From Sipunculus nudus (taxonomy: Eukaryota > Annelida > Sipuncula > Golfingiida > Sipunculidae), in the NCBI GenBank assembly GCA_026874595.1, contig CM049310.1:16842058-16906057 (forward strand): DNA of 64,000 nt, read 5' to 3'. Of this stretch, positions 1 through 11,900 are shown piece after piece. The number at the start of each line of letters is the position of its first letter. The first letter of the stretch is position 1. A program made the position numbers and the translations under genes. The notes beneath the pieces were generated by a model. That model was not told the DNA's origin. It did not search any database and saw nothing but the letters and a program-made list of their open reading frames with translations.

Positions 1-1386
1 AGTACAATTCAGTGTGATAGCAAGGAAACAAGTATATGTTACAAGAAATGACAAGAAAAAACAACAAGATTGTTTTGAACACAACACAACAAAAGAAACT
101 GTTTTGAAATCATATGATTCTATTTTCTTGAAAGAACTTTCCAAAATTCTGGGGTTAGAAATCAGTAAATATCTTCGAAATTCAAGGGAGCCGTAGAAAT
201 TGACGCACGCGGTTGCCTAAATCGAAACTTAAAAAAAAAAAAACATATCGCCTGATCCACTCTTACTGCTATCAAGGTGCATTCCTACCGGTTCATAAAA
301 CTGGATCGTTGACATTCTAAAATTGTAGCGTGACAGTATCGGTGTCATCGAACGCATCAGATTTTCCACGAAGATTGTATTTCTTGTGGATTTCTCAGGA
401 ACTGTCACCAATCATTCAGACTGAACACGAGTTAGACTTTATTTTTATTAGATAAGCATTATTCATAGGCCCTGAAAGAATGCAAAAAAGCAGTAACCTG
501 TCAGAGATATAAGATACAGGGCGCTCCTAGATATAAATAATGTTGATATATATTATTATAAACGCAGTCCCATCGTCAGAATCAATACCTGTTCAGATTT
601 ATAGACATAAAGATGTATAATTTTTTTTTTACCACCATACAGCTTCCCTTGAGTTTATTTACCACGCGTATTTCCCACGAGCCTTTTTTTTATATGCAAT
701 GAGAGACTACTTGAACTAAATTATATTAATTAAAGGTGATAAACTGGCCGTGTGTTAATATGATTAACATTTGTGTAAATTTAATAAAAATACACAATGA
801 AACCCGATTCCATCAAAATTTTGAATTTCTTAGGATGTAAGCTAAACTCTAAATAAGGGCAGTGTCTATTAAGGACTTAGTTTTGATTTTCAGGCTGTCC
901 TCTAGAATTCCAAAAGAATTACAAACTTGAAATTTAATGTTATAAACTATCCTAAAAATTGTAGGTAAAATTAAAGCACGCGAATTTATAAACATGCTAG
1001 GAATTATATACATAATTATATAATGTGTTATTTCCTTATTAAACGAGAGAAACGGGCTGATAAACTAGCTAACCATTAAACTACCACAGAAAGAAACAAC
1101 GGTATAGTTTGTGGCCGCCTAGTTTTGGAGAAAATGTATACAGAAAATAAGAGCTGATTTGCTAGTTCCATCCAGGAATAGAGATAAATAAAGGCAAGTT
1201 CGATATAATGACACAGGATGCAGGTCTGTGACACCCCTCAGAAGCGACACTAACGGAATTTCAATTATTGATGTCATACTTCCGTCTAGACGTTTAACTT
1301 CCGCTCTTTGAAACACGGGTATCCAAACAGAACAAAAAAATGCTACCACGATTGTAAATGCAATAAAAGTGATCTGCAGGCTTTAT
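1..1386. other. AT-rich spacer, no gene seen
   Basis: AT-rich sequence with short A and T runs. The open frames here (for example at 14-196 and 229-411) are short, low in complexity and lack splice or start context, so I treat them as chance frames. Confidence 0.6.
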
Positions 1387-1512
1387 GTTTAACTCACAAA
1401 AGGGTACACCTTTGGCGCTTCCTCGGTGGTATGACCCAACAAATTGGCACTATTGCACACCCAGGGCCTGCAGATAGGACAGTCACGGGGCCTGTCAACG
1501 CGAGGAGATAAA
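1387..1512 (+). repeat. SINE-module copy (dispersed repeat)
   Basis: The stretch holds the motifs GCGCTTCCTCGGTGGTATGA and CACACCCAGGGCCTGCAG. The same module, diverged, is found at 44,935-45,030, 50,885-51,000 and 52,085-52,200 in the opposite orientation. The copy at 44.9 kb is joined to a tRNA-like head, so I infer that this is the body of a tRNA-derived SINE whose head is missing or unrecognisable here. Outer limits are approximate. Confidence 0.5.
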
Positions 1513-2593
1513 TGAAAAAAAGGCGTCTTCCACAGGCATGCCACACTGTGCGAAACCGAAATGGAATTATATAAATGTACATGCTTAGTGAAGCTCAAAT
1601 TAAAATGGAGGCGGTGCATTCCACCCTCTACCAAGTTGGGAGTTAATTCTGCTGACAGACAGACAGACACATGTGAAAAACTTATACCTCTTTATCAAAG
1701 GTTAAACGTGGCATGCCAGGAGCATCAATTGAATACTGGAACTCTTACATGCACATATGTAATATTACTGAAAAAGGGCAATGTTTTAAGGTCAAAGGTC
1801 AATTGTCATTTCTTGGAAACTTCATGAAGAAATTTGACAACATACATCATTTTAAAGCGAACTAAAAATTAAAAAAAAAAAATCCTTGATGCCATTTATC
1901 TGCATATTCAGTGTCATCAAACAGGGTTATGGAATCTAATGTTTCACGTATGGACTTCTGTTATTCCAAGCATCATTCGTCAGAGTAACAATTCCCGCAG
2001 GCATAGTTTTGATTCTTGAACAAAATTTTTCTTTCGGTAGGTGTTCAGGTGTTCAAAGGTCAAAGTACCGACTGACCTCACTTTCATGAAAAGAAATGTA
2101 ATATATACCAAAAAGGTAACTTATATCAAATTTTATCAAAAGAAAGAAAAACAGATATTGCCATTTTGTCCGAAAACGTGCATTGTAAAATGCCATGGTG
2201 AATATCAAGGCTTATTGCAGAAATGTAAAAAGAATTTATGACAATCTGAAAACAAAGTAATGAAAAAATCTTTTAACGACGTTAAGTTGGTAATACCCAT
2301 ATTTGTCTGCAATAATTGGAGAAAAACATATTTACACCATTGCCATAATGCCATTCATGTCCTGTTTGAACAGAAGATTTTGAAACCTACAGAATCCTTA
2401 AAAAAATTTGCAGATTCTCTTGACATGCAAATTATCAATATTACTCAATACTCAATACTTACAACATGATAGTTATGTTAAACGTAAAAAACATAAAGGC
2501 ATACAAAAGCTTTGATTCTCGTAAGGTCGTTAAGACCAATATTATATAATAAGCGTCATGTAATAGAATAACAGGTTCCGTGACTCCGGGTTG
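1513..2593. other. AT-rich spacer, no gene seen
   Basis: Nothing recognisable. Two Lys-rich open frames (2,041-2,241 and 2,260-2,469) follow each other but have no splice sites, domain or codon character that supports coding. Confidence 0.5.
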
Positions 2594-4894
2594 AAAATTA
2601 GTTTTATTGCACGGAGAGCGTGTCGCTTTCAAAATTTAAGTTCATTGTTCAAGATTTCTTTTTCGTTGTAATCCCACTACATGGAGTTTCAGTTGAAAAT
2701 TTTAAAAAAAATCTCTCATGTTAGAACCTACCTAATCATGGTCACCGATCCATGTCGTATAAATAACCAGACTTGTACTAGGTATAGAACGTATACCTTC
2801 GCCTAAGAAAATAAATCTGGCTGGATCCGTCCTTTCAATGGATCCAGACAAAAATTAAATAAGATCTTCTATTAGCCATGCCCCATCGCTCCGCAAAGTT
2901 TCCTGGTTATAGAGTTTACATAATCCTGCCATTAAAGACACGTGAAAATCAGACACGTGAAAACCAAACCACCAAAACAAAATTAGTTTTATTACACGGA
3001 GAGCGTGTCGCTTTCAAAATTTAAGTTCATTGTTCAAGATTTCTTTTTTCGTTGTAATCTCACTACATGGAGTTTCAGTTGAAAATAAAAAAAAATCTCT
3101 CATGTTAGAACCTACCTTATCATGGTCACCGATCCATGTCTTATAAATAACCAGACTTGTACTAGGTATAGAACGTATACCTTCGCCTAAGAAAATAAAT
3201 CTGGCTGGATCCGTCCTGTCAATGGATCCAGACAAAAATTAAATAAGATCATCTATGAGCCGTGCTCCATCGCTCCGCAAAGTTTCCGGGTTATAGAGTT
3301 AACATAATCCTGCCATTAGAGACACGTGAAAATCAGACACGTGAAAACCAAACCACCAAAACAAAATTAGTTTTATTACACGGAGAGCGTGTCGCTTTCA
3401 AAATTTAAGTTCATTGTTCAAGATTTCTTTTTTCGTTGTAATCTCACTACATGGAGTTTCAGTTGAAAAAAAAAAAAATCTCTCATGTTAGAACCTACCT
3501 TATCATAGTCACCGATCCATGTCTTATAAATAACCAGACTTGTACTAGGTATAGAACGTATACCTTCGCCTAAGAAAATAAATCTGGCTGGATCCGTCCT
3601 GTCAATGGATCCAGACAAAAATTAAATAAGGTCATCTATGAGCCGTGCCCCATCGCTCCGCAAAGTTTCCGGGTTATAGAGTTTACATAATCCTGCCATT
3701 AGAGACACGTGAAAATCAGACACGTGAAAACCAAACCACCAAAACAAAATTAGTTTTATTACACGGAGAGCGTGTCGCTTTCAAAATTTAAGTTCATTGT
3801 TCAAGATTTCTTTTTTCGTTGTAATCTCACTACATGGAGTTTCAGTTGAAAATAAAAAAAAAAAATCTCTCATGTTAGAACCTACCTTATCATAGTCACC
3901 GATCCATGTCTTATAAATAACCAGACTTGTACTAGGTATAGAACGTATACCTTCGCCTAAGAAAATAAATCTGGCTGGATCCGTCCTGTCAATGGATCCA
4001 GACAAAAATTAAATAAGATCATCTATGAGCCATGCCCCATCGCTCCGCAAAGTTTCCGGGTTATAGAGTTTACATAATCCTGCCATTAGAGACACGTGAA
4101 AATCAGACACGTGAAAACCAAACCACCAAAACAAAATTAGTTTTATTACACGGAGAACGTGTCGCTTTCAAAATTTAAGTTCATTGTTCAAGATTTCTTT
4201 TTTCGTTGTAATCTCACTACATGGAGTTTCAGTTGAAAATAAAAAAAAATCTCTCATGTTAGAACCTACCTTATCATAGTCACCGATCCATGTCTTATAA
4301 ATAACCAGACTTGTACTAGGTATAGAACGTATACCTTCGCCTAAGAAAATAAATCTGGCTGGATCCGTCCTGTCAATGGATCCAGACAAAAATTAAATAA
4401 GATCATCTATGAGCCGTGCTCCATCGCTCCGCAAAGTTTCCGGGTTATAGAGTTTACATAATCCTGCCATTAGAGACACGTGAAAATCAGACACGTGAAA
4501 ACCAAACCACCAAAACAAAATTAGTTTTATTACACGGAGAGCGTGTCGCTTTCAAAATTTAAGTTCATTGTTCAAGATTTCTTTTTTCGTTGTAATCTCA
4601 CTACATGGAGTTTCAGTTGAAAATAAAAAAAAATCTCTCATGTTAGAACCTACCTTATCATAGTCACCGATCCATGTCTTATAAATAACCAGACTTGTAC
4701 TAGGTATAGAACGTATACCTTCGCCTAAGAAAATAAATCTGGCTGGATCCGTCCTGTCAATTGATCCAGACAAAAATTAAATAAGATCATCTATGAGCCG
4801 TGCCCCATCGCTCCGCAAAGTTTCCGGGTTATAGAGTTTACATAATCCTGCCATTAGAGACACGTGAAAATCAGACACGTGAAAACCAAACCAC
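2594..4894. repeat. Six-copy 384-bp tandem array with paired E-boxes
   Basis: Six head-to-tail units begin with AAAATTAGTTTTATT at 2,594, 2,979, 3,363, 3,746, 4,133 and 4,517, giving periods of 383-387 bp. Units 2-6 are nearly identical, differing by single bases and by the length of one A run. Unit 1 is clearly more diverged. Every unit ends with two direct copies of GACACGTGAAAA, so the array holds twelve CACGTG E-box palindromes. Each unit also has TATAAATA and, on the minus strand, a 74-codon open frame that opens with TTG rather than ATG. Within that frame lie a good acceptor (TTTATTTTCTTAG) and a good donor (AAGGTAGGT) 70 nt apart. It could be satellite DNA, an amplified exon-bearing unit, or an enhancer-like array; the sequence alone does not decide. 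Confidence 0.95.
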
Positions 4895-6667
4895 ATTGAC
4901 CGAAGTATAAAACAACCTTTCTATACTGGCTATACATAATCTTTCAAGTTCTGTAAATGCAAACTGCACGCAGGGAGAACAGTGGGGTATACGCGTTTTT
5001 ACGTCCATTTAGGATTGACACGGTCATCTAAAGTAATTTTCTTTTTCATATAATTATCAATATTACATCGATAGACGAAATGATTAGATAGATGGACCTT
5101 CTCTGTGGACAGTTCTCTCCTTGGGTAGGGCTGTACACATGCGTTGATGACCAAATGGCCTTCTGTTAACATGAATCAATATCAGGGACTAATTCCGGCC
5201 GAGGTACATCCAGGCAATTTGTATTTAACTCGGCGTGATTCAGTTCAAATAGTGAATTCCGTGACTCCTTGCAGATAATATGTTTCATTGCAAAGGTACG
5301 TGTAATAGTTCTTCGAATCAATTAGTAACCTTGTATGCCTCTTATGCGCGAAACCTCGTTGGTATTATGATATTAAGATTTTGTATATTTTTCTTAGGAT
5401 ATCTGAAACCAGTCAGGTCATAGATATCAGTTTCTGTCTTTATATTACCAAGGATTCTAATTTATCCATGCGCGTACTCTGATGTTTACCTTTAAAATAT
5501 ATCTCTATTCCTTATAACGGTCGGAGGAAAACGTAATATATCCTTCCAAGATCTCATATTTACCCTTTACAAATTAATCTGGAAATTGTGTTATTATTTT
5601 TAATCTTCTAAAATAACATTTAATTTGAAACAACCAGGCTGAAGCATAATGCAAAATTTGAGACCAAGTGGGATTTAACTCTACAAGTCCGCATACTAGC
5701 CTCAACGCGTCTAAATATAATAAGATGGTTGTGGAGACAGGCTTTTCTCAATAAACAAAACTCAATTTACTCAAAACTCAAAAATCAATTTATTTTCTTT
5801 CTTTTTGTTCGAAATCCTAAGTCATTTTAAGTGAGTTAGATATGTATGAGTTAAGTTGTCATTTGAATGGTAAATCGATGGCATAATGTCAGGTTCTCTG
5901 CAGACAGTTTCCGAAATAAAACGAAATATATGCATGTAGTTTTGTATGTATTTGGTTATTACACAACATTTTACCTGTGAACGAAGTGCTCTGTATCTGA
6001 CAAGTTTCGATAGACGTGAACCCACCATCCATTATTCTGTCTTTCTCTTGTAGGGTAAACGATTCAGATAAAAATATAATTATATTGATATTAAAGTTAT
6101 TGAATCAATGGGTTATATATTTCTTCTGCGTGGAATAAAGCCCTAAACAGACGCTTAAGTGGACATTTAAAGATTTGCGCAGACAGAAATAAATTAGATC
6201 CATCGCTTTCACTTTCGTTAAATCGAAAATCATATGAGACGATAAGAAATAAAATGAATAGAACCATATCTGATGATGATTTTTGAATTAGAGTAAGCCA
6301 CTATCCTCACTGTTGAAATTTGCCGTTTGTGATGTAATGAACGGAAAAATAAACAAGAAATATAAGCCCCTAACACAACTCTCGTTACAAATAAACTAAA
6401 ATCTTCATGCTTAAATAAAGTAATCCTCCGTTATGTCTGGGTCTCTATTGTGAGATGCTACAAAAACCGTGTTTTTGCATTTACTTATACGGCATATATC
6501 ACTAAGTTTCATCTTGCATTAGTGACGGTACATCTGTGAATATTCCTTGATGACATTCTTGCATCAACACCAAAATAAAATCCCCGAAATGACCTGAACA
6601 CACACAATACAAACGAACGGGGATGAACGCATACCCTCTTGGTATAGACAAACATACGTGACTTTAA
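4895..6667. other. AT-rich spacer, no gene seen
   Basis: No supported coding sequence, RNA gene or repeat recognised. The minus-strand frame at 5,822-6,028 has no supporting signal. Confidence 0.5.
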
Positions 6668-7311
6668 GGGCCCCATCACACTGGATGAAGACCTTACGGC
6701 GACCACGGCCACCTAGTAGATCGCCGTTAGTCGCCCTCAAAATCGAAAAAAAACCTACAAGTATGACTGCAATGCCGCTCTCGCCCCGCTGACACGACGT
6801 GTGCTAGCGCCGCGAGAGCGCAGCTCTGACGTTATAAGGGCAGCGGCGGCACCGTGCGAAGCGTGTAAAGAGCTCACTAGGGTCACCGAGGTCTCGGTAG
6901 CGGCGGGGTAAGTGTGCTGAGCCAGCGCCGTGGAACGGGAAGGCCGATGCTACCGCGTTCACTGGTGCTCGACCTGCGCTGTCAGGAAGCTGGTACAGCG
7001 CTGCTAGGACGCGTTCACTGGTGCTCGACCTGCGCTGTCAGGAAGCTGGTACAGCGCTGCTAGGACGATAATGGTGATCGCATTCCGATCTGACTGCACT
7101 TTTAATCCACGGCGACCCCGCGGCGGAATTTTTGTTCATGTTCAAAACTGGTCGCCACTCATGGCGTTCATGGTGACCATATGACGACCCAAGGCGACAC
7201 TACCTCGCTCCTACAAAGCTCATGAAAACTTAAGGCCACCTCTGGCTGCGCTCTACGGCGATCTGCCCCAATCCAGTGATCGCAGCGAGATCGCCTTCTC
7301 GTGTGACGGGG
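6668..7311. mobile_element. GC-rich inverted-repeat element (non-autonomous DNA transposon-like)
   Basis: An island of high GC with many GGCGAC/GTCGCC words in otherwise AT-rich DNA. The left end GGGCCCCATCACACTGG and the reverse complement of the right end, CACCCCCGTCACACGAG, match at most inner positions, which suggests short terminal inverted repeats. No transposase frame is visible. A 56-bp tandem duplication lies inside. An alternative is an old CpG-rich regulatory island, but the inverted ends favour a MITE-like element. Ends are approximate and no target duplication was established. Confidence 0.5.
6954..7065. repeat. 56-bp perfect tandem duplication
   Basis: Two exact consecutive copies of a 56-bp unit (6,954-7,009 and 7,010-7,065), beginning CGCGTTCACTGGTGCTCGAC and ending CTGCTAGGA, inside the GC-rich element. 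Confidence 0.95.
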
Positions 7312-8859
7312 GTGTAACTTTCGTCTATTGGCGTGTCCCTACAATACCATGTTTTTTTCTGTTTACTATGTAAAAAGGTATTCATTAAGAAAACTTTAAA
7401 ACATTGTTTCATGACATAGCTTTGAAGCAGAAATCCAGGACAAAGCTGTTATACCCAAGTAACGGCAGAAATACGGAAGTCGGGAATCTGACATTATTTG
7501 TCAGATTTATGTACAAACCGAAGACCAAATTGATTTCTGCATGAAAGCCTTAGTATTAAGCCTTTTTGTACAGGGAGCAGATATATTGAATTACTAGCTG
7601 ATAAACCCGATATACCGGGCTTTTTACCGGGGTTTGGGAGTTATATTTACTGAGATGTTAAATGTTGGCTCATTTTTTATTATAAAGTTAAATAAAATAT
7701 AGATTTTGAGTGGGATACTCTCTGAATACGATTTGTACAAATATTTTTTACTGTTATTTTGTGGCGCTGTGCTCGTGGCAAAAATCATAGGTTGTTTACC
7801 TTGAAGACCTGGTCAGTGATGGTTTACATTGCGAACCGGAATGAGACGCGGAGGCATACAGTGTTTCGTTGATATTTGACTGGTTTCTATCGTTAGACGT
7901 ATAAAGAATAGGTTTGTGTGAGGAACACATACAAGATCAATTAAATGTACGTTGCAAGGAAACTGTTCCTGAAGAAGGAAAAAGAATATGTATACATCGT
8001 AAGTAGCAGAAGCGGACCCAAACGGAACTCCATGCAGTGGGTCCGTATTCCATTTTAAGCCACCGTCACCTTTTTTCATCGTATCAGACAAATTGGAGGC
8101 CTGAAACCCACGCAACCACCCCACCCCATCCAAGCCCTTTTTTCTGAAACTGGGACTTTGAAGTAGGTTTTGTCATTAATCCTCCTGGGTAGAAACCTCC
8201 CTTTCATAAAGCGAGAAACGTGTTTTCTGTTTTACTGACCACTCACGTGTGTCAAATCCCTCACTGAAAGCAAGCGTTATTCATATGAACAATAGTCCTT
8301 AGTGTTAGAGGATGAGTGACCACGATGCATGCATTCCGCTGTGCTCGGTAAAAAAAAAGGAAAATTCACTCAAAATTATATGTACATTAAATTTTTTTTA
8401 TTTTCATATCGCCTATGTCAATGAGGGTATAATAACCATTAAAATGATGTATGGCACAGTATTGTACACAACGCGGTTTTAGAGAACATTGCGAACAAAA
8501 GTGAACCGAATTCCTTTTATAAGTATTAGATACCATGGGCTCGATAATTACATTTAATATATATCATTAGCAGTAATTCATACATAAATTATGCATACCC
8601 GCCGCACAAATTTAACCTTGTTTCGACTAATTGTGTGTCACAGATACGGTATTAGCCTTTTTACAGGTACATACATGTACCTATTTCTTGCAGAGATGGA
8701 AATGTGTTGCTTTAAACGTTATATAGAAATATTTCAAATATGAAACAGGGATTTGAAATTTAATAACACGGTAAAAATCAAAGGACGCTTTATGCGAGAC
8801 CTTATGGATGTTTAATTGAGAGTACTTGGTAAACAGCCGGATAGGGCATTATACAACCA
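7312..8859. other. Spacer, no gene seen
   Basis: No supported feature. The 106-codon minus-strand frame at 7,813-8,133 has a Phe run and no family resemblance or splice context. Confidence 0.45.
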
Positions 8860-8935
8860 ACTCTCATAGGTACGAACCCGGGTGGTCGGCGGAGAGAGCA
8901 AAGCTTGTTACCGTTTGGCCATCCAGGCCAAAACA
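8860..8935 (-). repeat. tRNA-like sequence (degenerate SINE head or tRNA pseudogene)
   Basis: On the minus strand TGGCCAAACGGTAAC resembles a Pol III A box and GGGTTCGTACC a B box, about 30 bp apart. The B box departs from the GGTTCGANTCC consensus, and no clean cloverleaf forms, so this is a fossil rather than an active tRNA gene. Confidence 0.45.
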
Positions 8936-11900
8936 TATATATAAAAGGCTTATCTCCTTAACCGATACTTCGCTTTCGGTTGTAGTACATCACTGTATGA
9001 TATAAATCGCTGTTTCCATTAAAGTTCTGAACTCAGTCAAACGTAGATTCATATAGATCATTATGGGTCTGAAAATCATATAAAGAATGATAAATGGTAC
9101 TTTTTCTATACACATTACTTTTTATAGCATTACATTCGCTCCTGACCAGATAATTATTCACGCATCTTTTTATCGAGATTAATTTGTCTCGTATTGCGAT
9201 ATTCATTTGGTCATTAAGCCGTTTTGGGCTCGGGTATTATTCTGGGGTGACGGTAGTGCTGGTTGATGACGCACATCAAATCTCATCAAATGTACTTACA
9301 GGCCTGGGCAACCATCTGTGAGACAATTAGCAACGTCAATACCTTTTACGGGACATTTTCACATCGATTTGATGTAAGCCCTAATGTTCTGGGTCATTAA
9401 AGGAAGAACCGAGTACAGGTTTCTTTCAGTGCCCCTTTGTCTCTAGCTCTGAGTCTTTTTTATTATTCATGCTACCCATAGTTTTAACTCGAATGACTTA
9501 ATCATGCACTGCTTATTAGAGCCCGGCGAGGGTCGGAATTTACAGCCCACACCCGGCCTATAAAACGAGCGTTCAGCTCGCAACCTACCCTCCCCGCAGT
9601 TGAAAAAACGCCCAACACTTTCAAGAAAAAAATAAAATGACCCGCACCAGCACCGCACATTCAGGTCTCAGCCTGCATGCGACTTCACCTCCCTAAACCT
9701 GCAAACCAACTTAAGTAAGAACGAAAATAAACCCTATAAATTAAAACTTTGTTCTTTTTTTATATAATAATGATGAATGGCCATTATGAGAATTGAAGGC
9801 ATTAATTACCATGTTTTGCTGACATCAGGGGCCTATGACTTTTCCATTTACAATGACTTTTCCAAAATACAATTAATTAGTGCCATATATACAGTATATG
9901 CCTTTAAATGAAAATAAGTGGAAATATCAGTAAATTTTACACATTAATATTGCCTTCGTGTTTCCTTTAAAGTATTTAAAATATTTAAAGTAAGACAATT
10001 TTCAACATATCCGGATATTTAAAAAACGACATATGAGCTCAAATTCAGCACATATTTCTGAAGCAGTTAATGACTCCCTGTAATTTTAAACAAAATTAAT
10101 ATAAATTGATTTGAGTAGCCATTAGGAAATACGAAATTAAAAAAAAAAATTGGTTTATTTAACAACAACAGCTACTGTTTCCCACAAACTGAATATCGGC
10201 TATGCTTATCATAAAGCTGCACCAAGTCCCTGAAATGTTGCATGAACACATATTTTAAACCTAGTCTTGATATTTTTTTTATCTTTTCGACCTAACCAAA
10301 AAATCTTGGGAAAAAAACTCATAGTACACCAAGTGTATAGAACAGTTACAATGTATGTTATGTTTATTATGCATTTAAGCGACCCCAGATTGCACTATTA
10401 CAACCTAAATTTTCAAAAAATGTCTACACCTTGACTATTACCCCCCCCCCCCTCCGGCTTCGCGCCTCGGCCCAGGCGCTACGCGGTCTCAAAAAGTGAG
10501 CCTCCTCTATTCTAAATACCTCTATCCGTTCCTGTCTTCGTATCATTCTGCTTTGTCCGTACGATGCTCTAGACCCGCCTTTGGTGTTTTGCAGGTCCAT
10601 GAGGAGAACACCTCGGGCTTTGTTGGTATGTACAACTATATCCTGCTGGTGACAAACCAGATGCACTCATGCAGAGGCTATTATTAGGTCACAGGTAACC
10701 ATGCTGGTGCTCTACTCTGAGCCAAGTTATGTAATATGTGAGACTGGCCACCAGTATAGAGCTACAGTGCTGAAACGACCAGCTTACTGAATGTTGGGTG
10801 CCGTACACAAACTTGTCACGATACAAGAAATTACTCGTTACCATAGAGACGTAGTTTCAATTTAGGTTGTGAGTTCTCATGTATTCTCTTGTGCGCAGGG
10901 CAACACTCTTTTTAATTCAGCTGTGATTTTTTAAAAGCAAAGATTAAATCAGAGACTGTTCTCTCTTAGATGTGTGTGTGTGTGTGTTATAGGCAACTTG
11001 TGTTCCACGAAAGGACTGATTCACTCTGTAATTCTAATAAATCACTAAAAGTTTCAGGCATTATATATCTTTTGGCTCAGTCTTTTACGAAATGCACAAT
11101 ATATCTGGATGAGATGTTAGTAACTGGTTAATGACAACAAAATGTAGGTTGAAACAGTTAATTTTACTTTACCATTAAGAATTGGCACCTATTGGTACTA
11201 CGTTTTGCACAATGTGTCTTATAAACTATAATTCACAATTGTATATGGAAGAATTTCAAATAATGTTTCTTTTTTTTTGTCTGGAATCGTGTAAATAGGG
11301 CCGTTTCACATATGTAATTGTCTCACAAGGGTGATCTCAGAGGTTTTAAATCGACTTCTTCCCGAATTTATTCATTTATTCACCATATTAAGCTATTGAT
11401 TAAACATAAGAATTAATTCAAACCAAATAATAATAATAAAGATATACAATGATAAATAAATATACAATGACTATTAAGTTTGCATTATTCTCAAACATTT
11501 CAGGATATGACTAGGGTAATTTTGGATACATATTTTTGTTAAATGATTAAAAGAAAATATATTGTGATATCATTATGTAATAACTATGCCTAGATTTGTT
11601 TAAAATACTTCATGAGGCAACTTTCAAATGAGCACCGTGTATTCACAAAAAAATTATTCTGAAATCAGTTGGAAATGAAATGAGTTGAAACATTGAAAGT
11701 TTTGCATTGAAAGCAAAACAGAATAAATTGTTTGACACCTTTCAAAATCTCATCAAAGTGTTAAACAAGTGCTCAAGTTCAAGTATTGTTGAACCAGTGT
11801 GGCGCTCAGTTTTTATTGGCTGCCATTAGAGATTGTATAAATTAACGGCTCACATTTTAAATGCACATTGTTACAAGAAGGTCATATTGCAGCGCCCGAT

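Noticed and set aside
3014-4773. Five repeated 66-74-codon minus-strand frames as a gene family
   Set aside because: They start with TTG, not ATG, lie one per satellite unit, and no family is recognised; kept as a feature of the array only.
2594-4894. CRISPR array
   Set aside because: Units are 384 bp without spacer structure and the genome is eukaryotic.
6668-7311. CpG-island promoter
   Set aside because: Inverted ends and repetitive GGCGAC words favour a transposable element, and no gene starts nearby.
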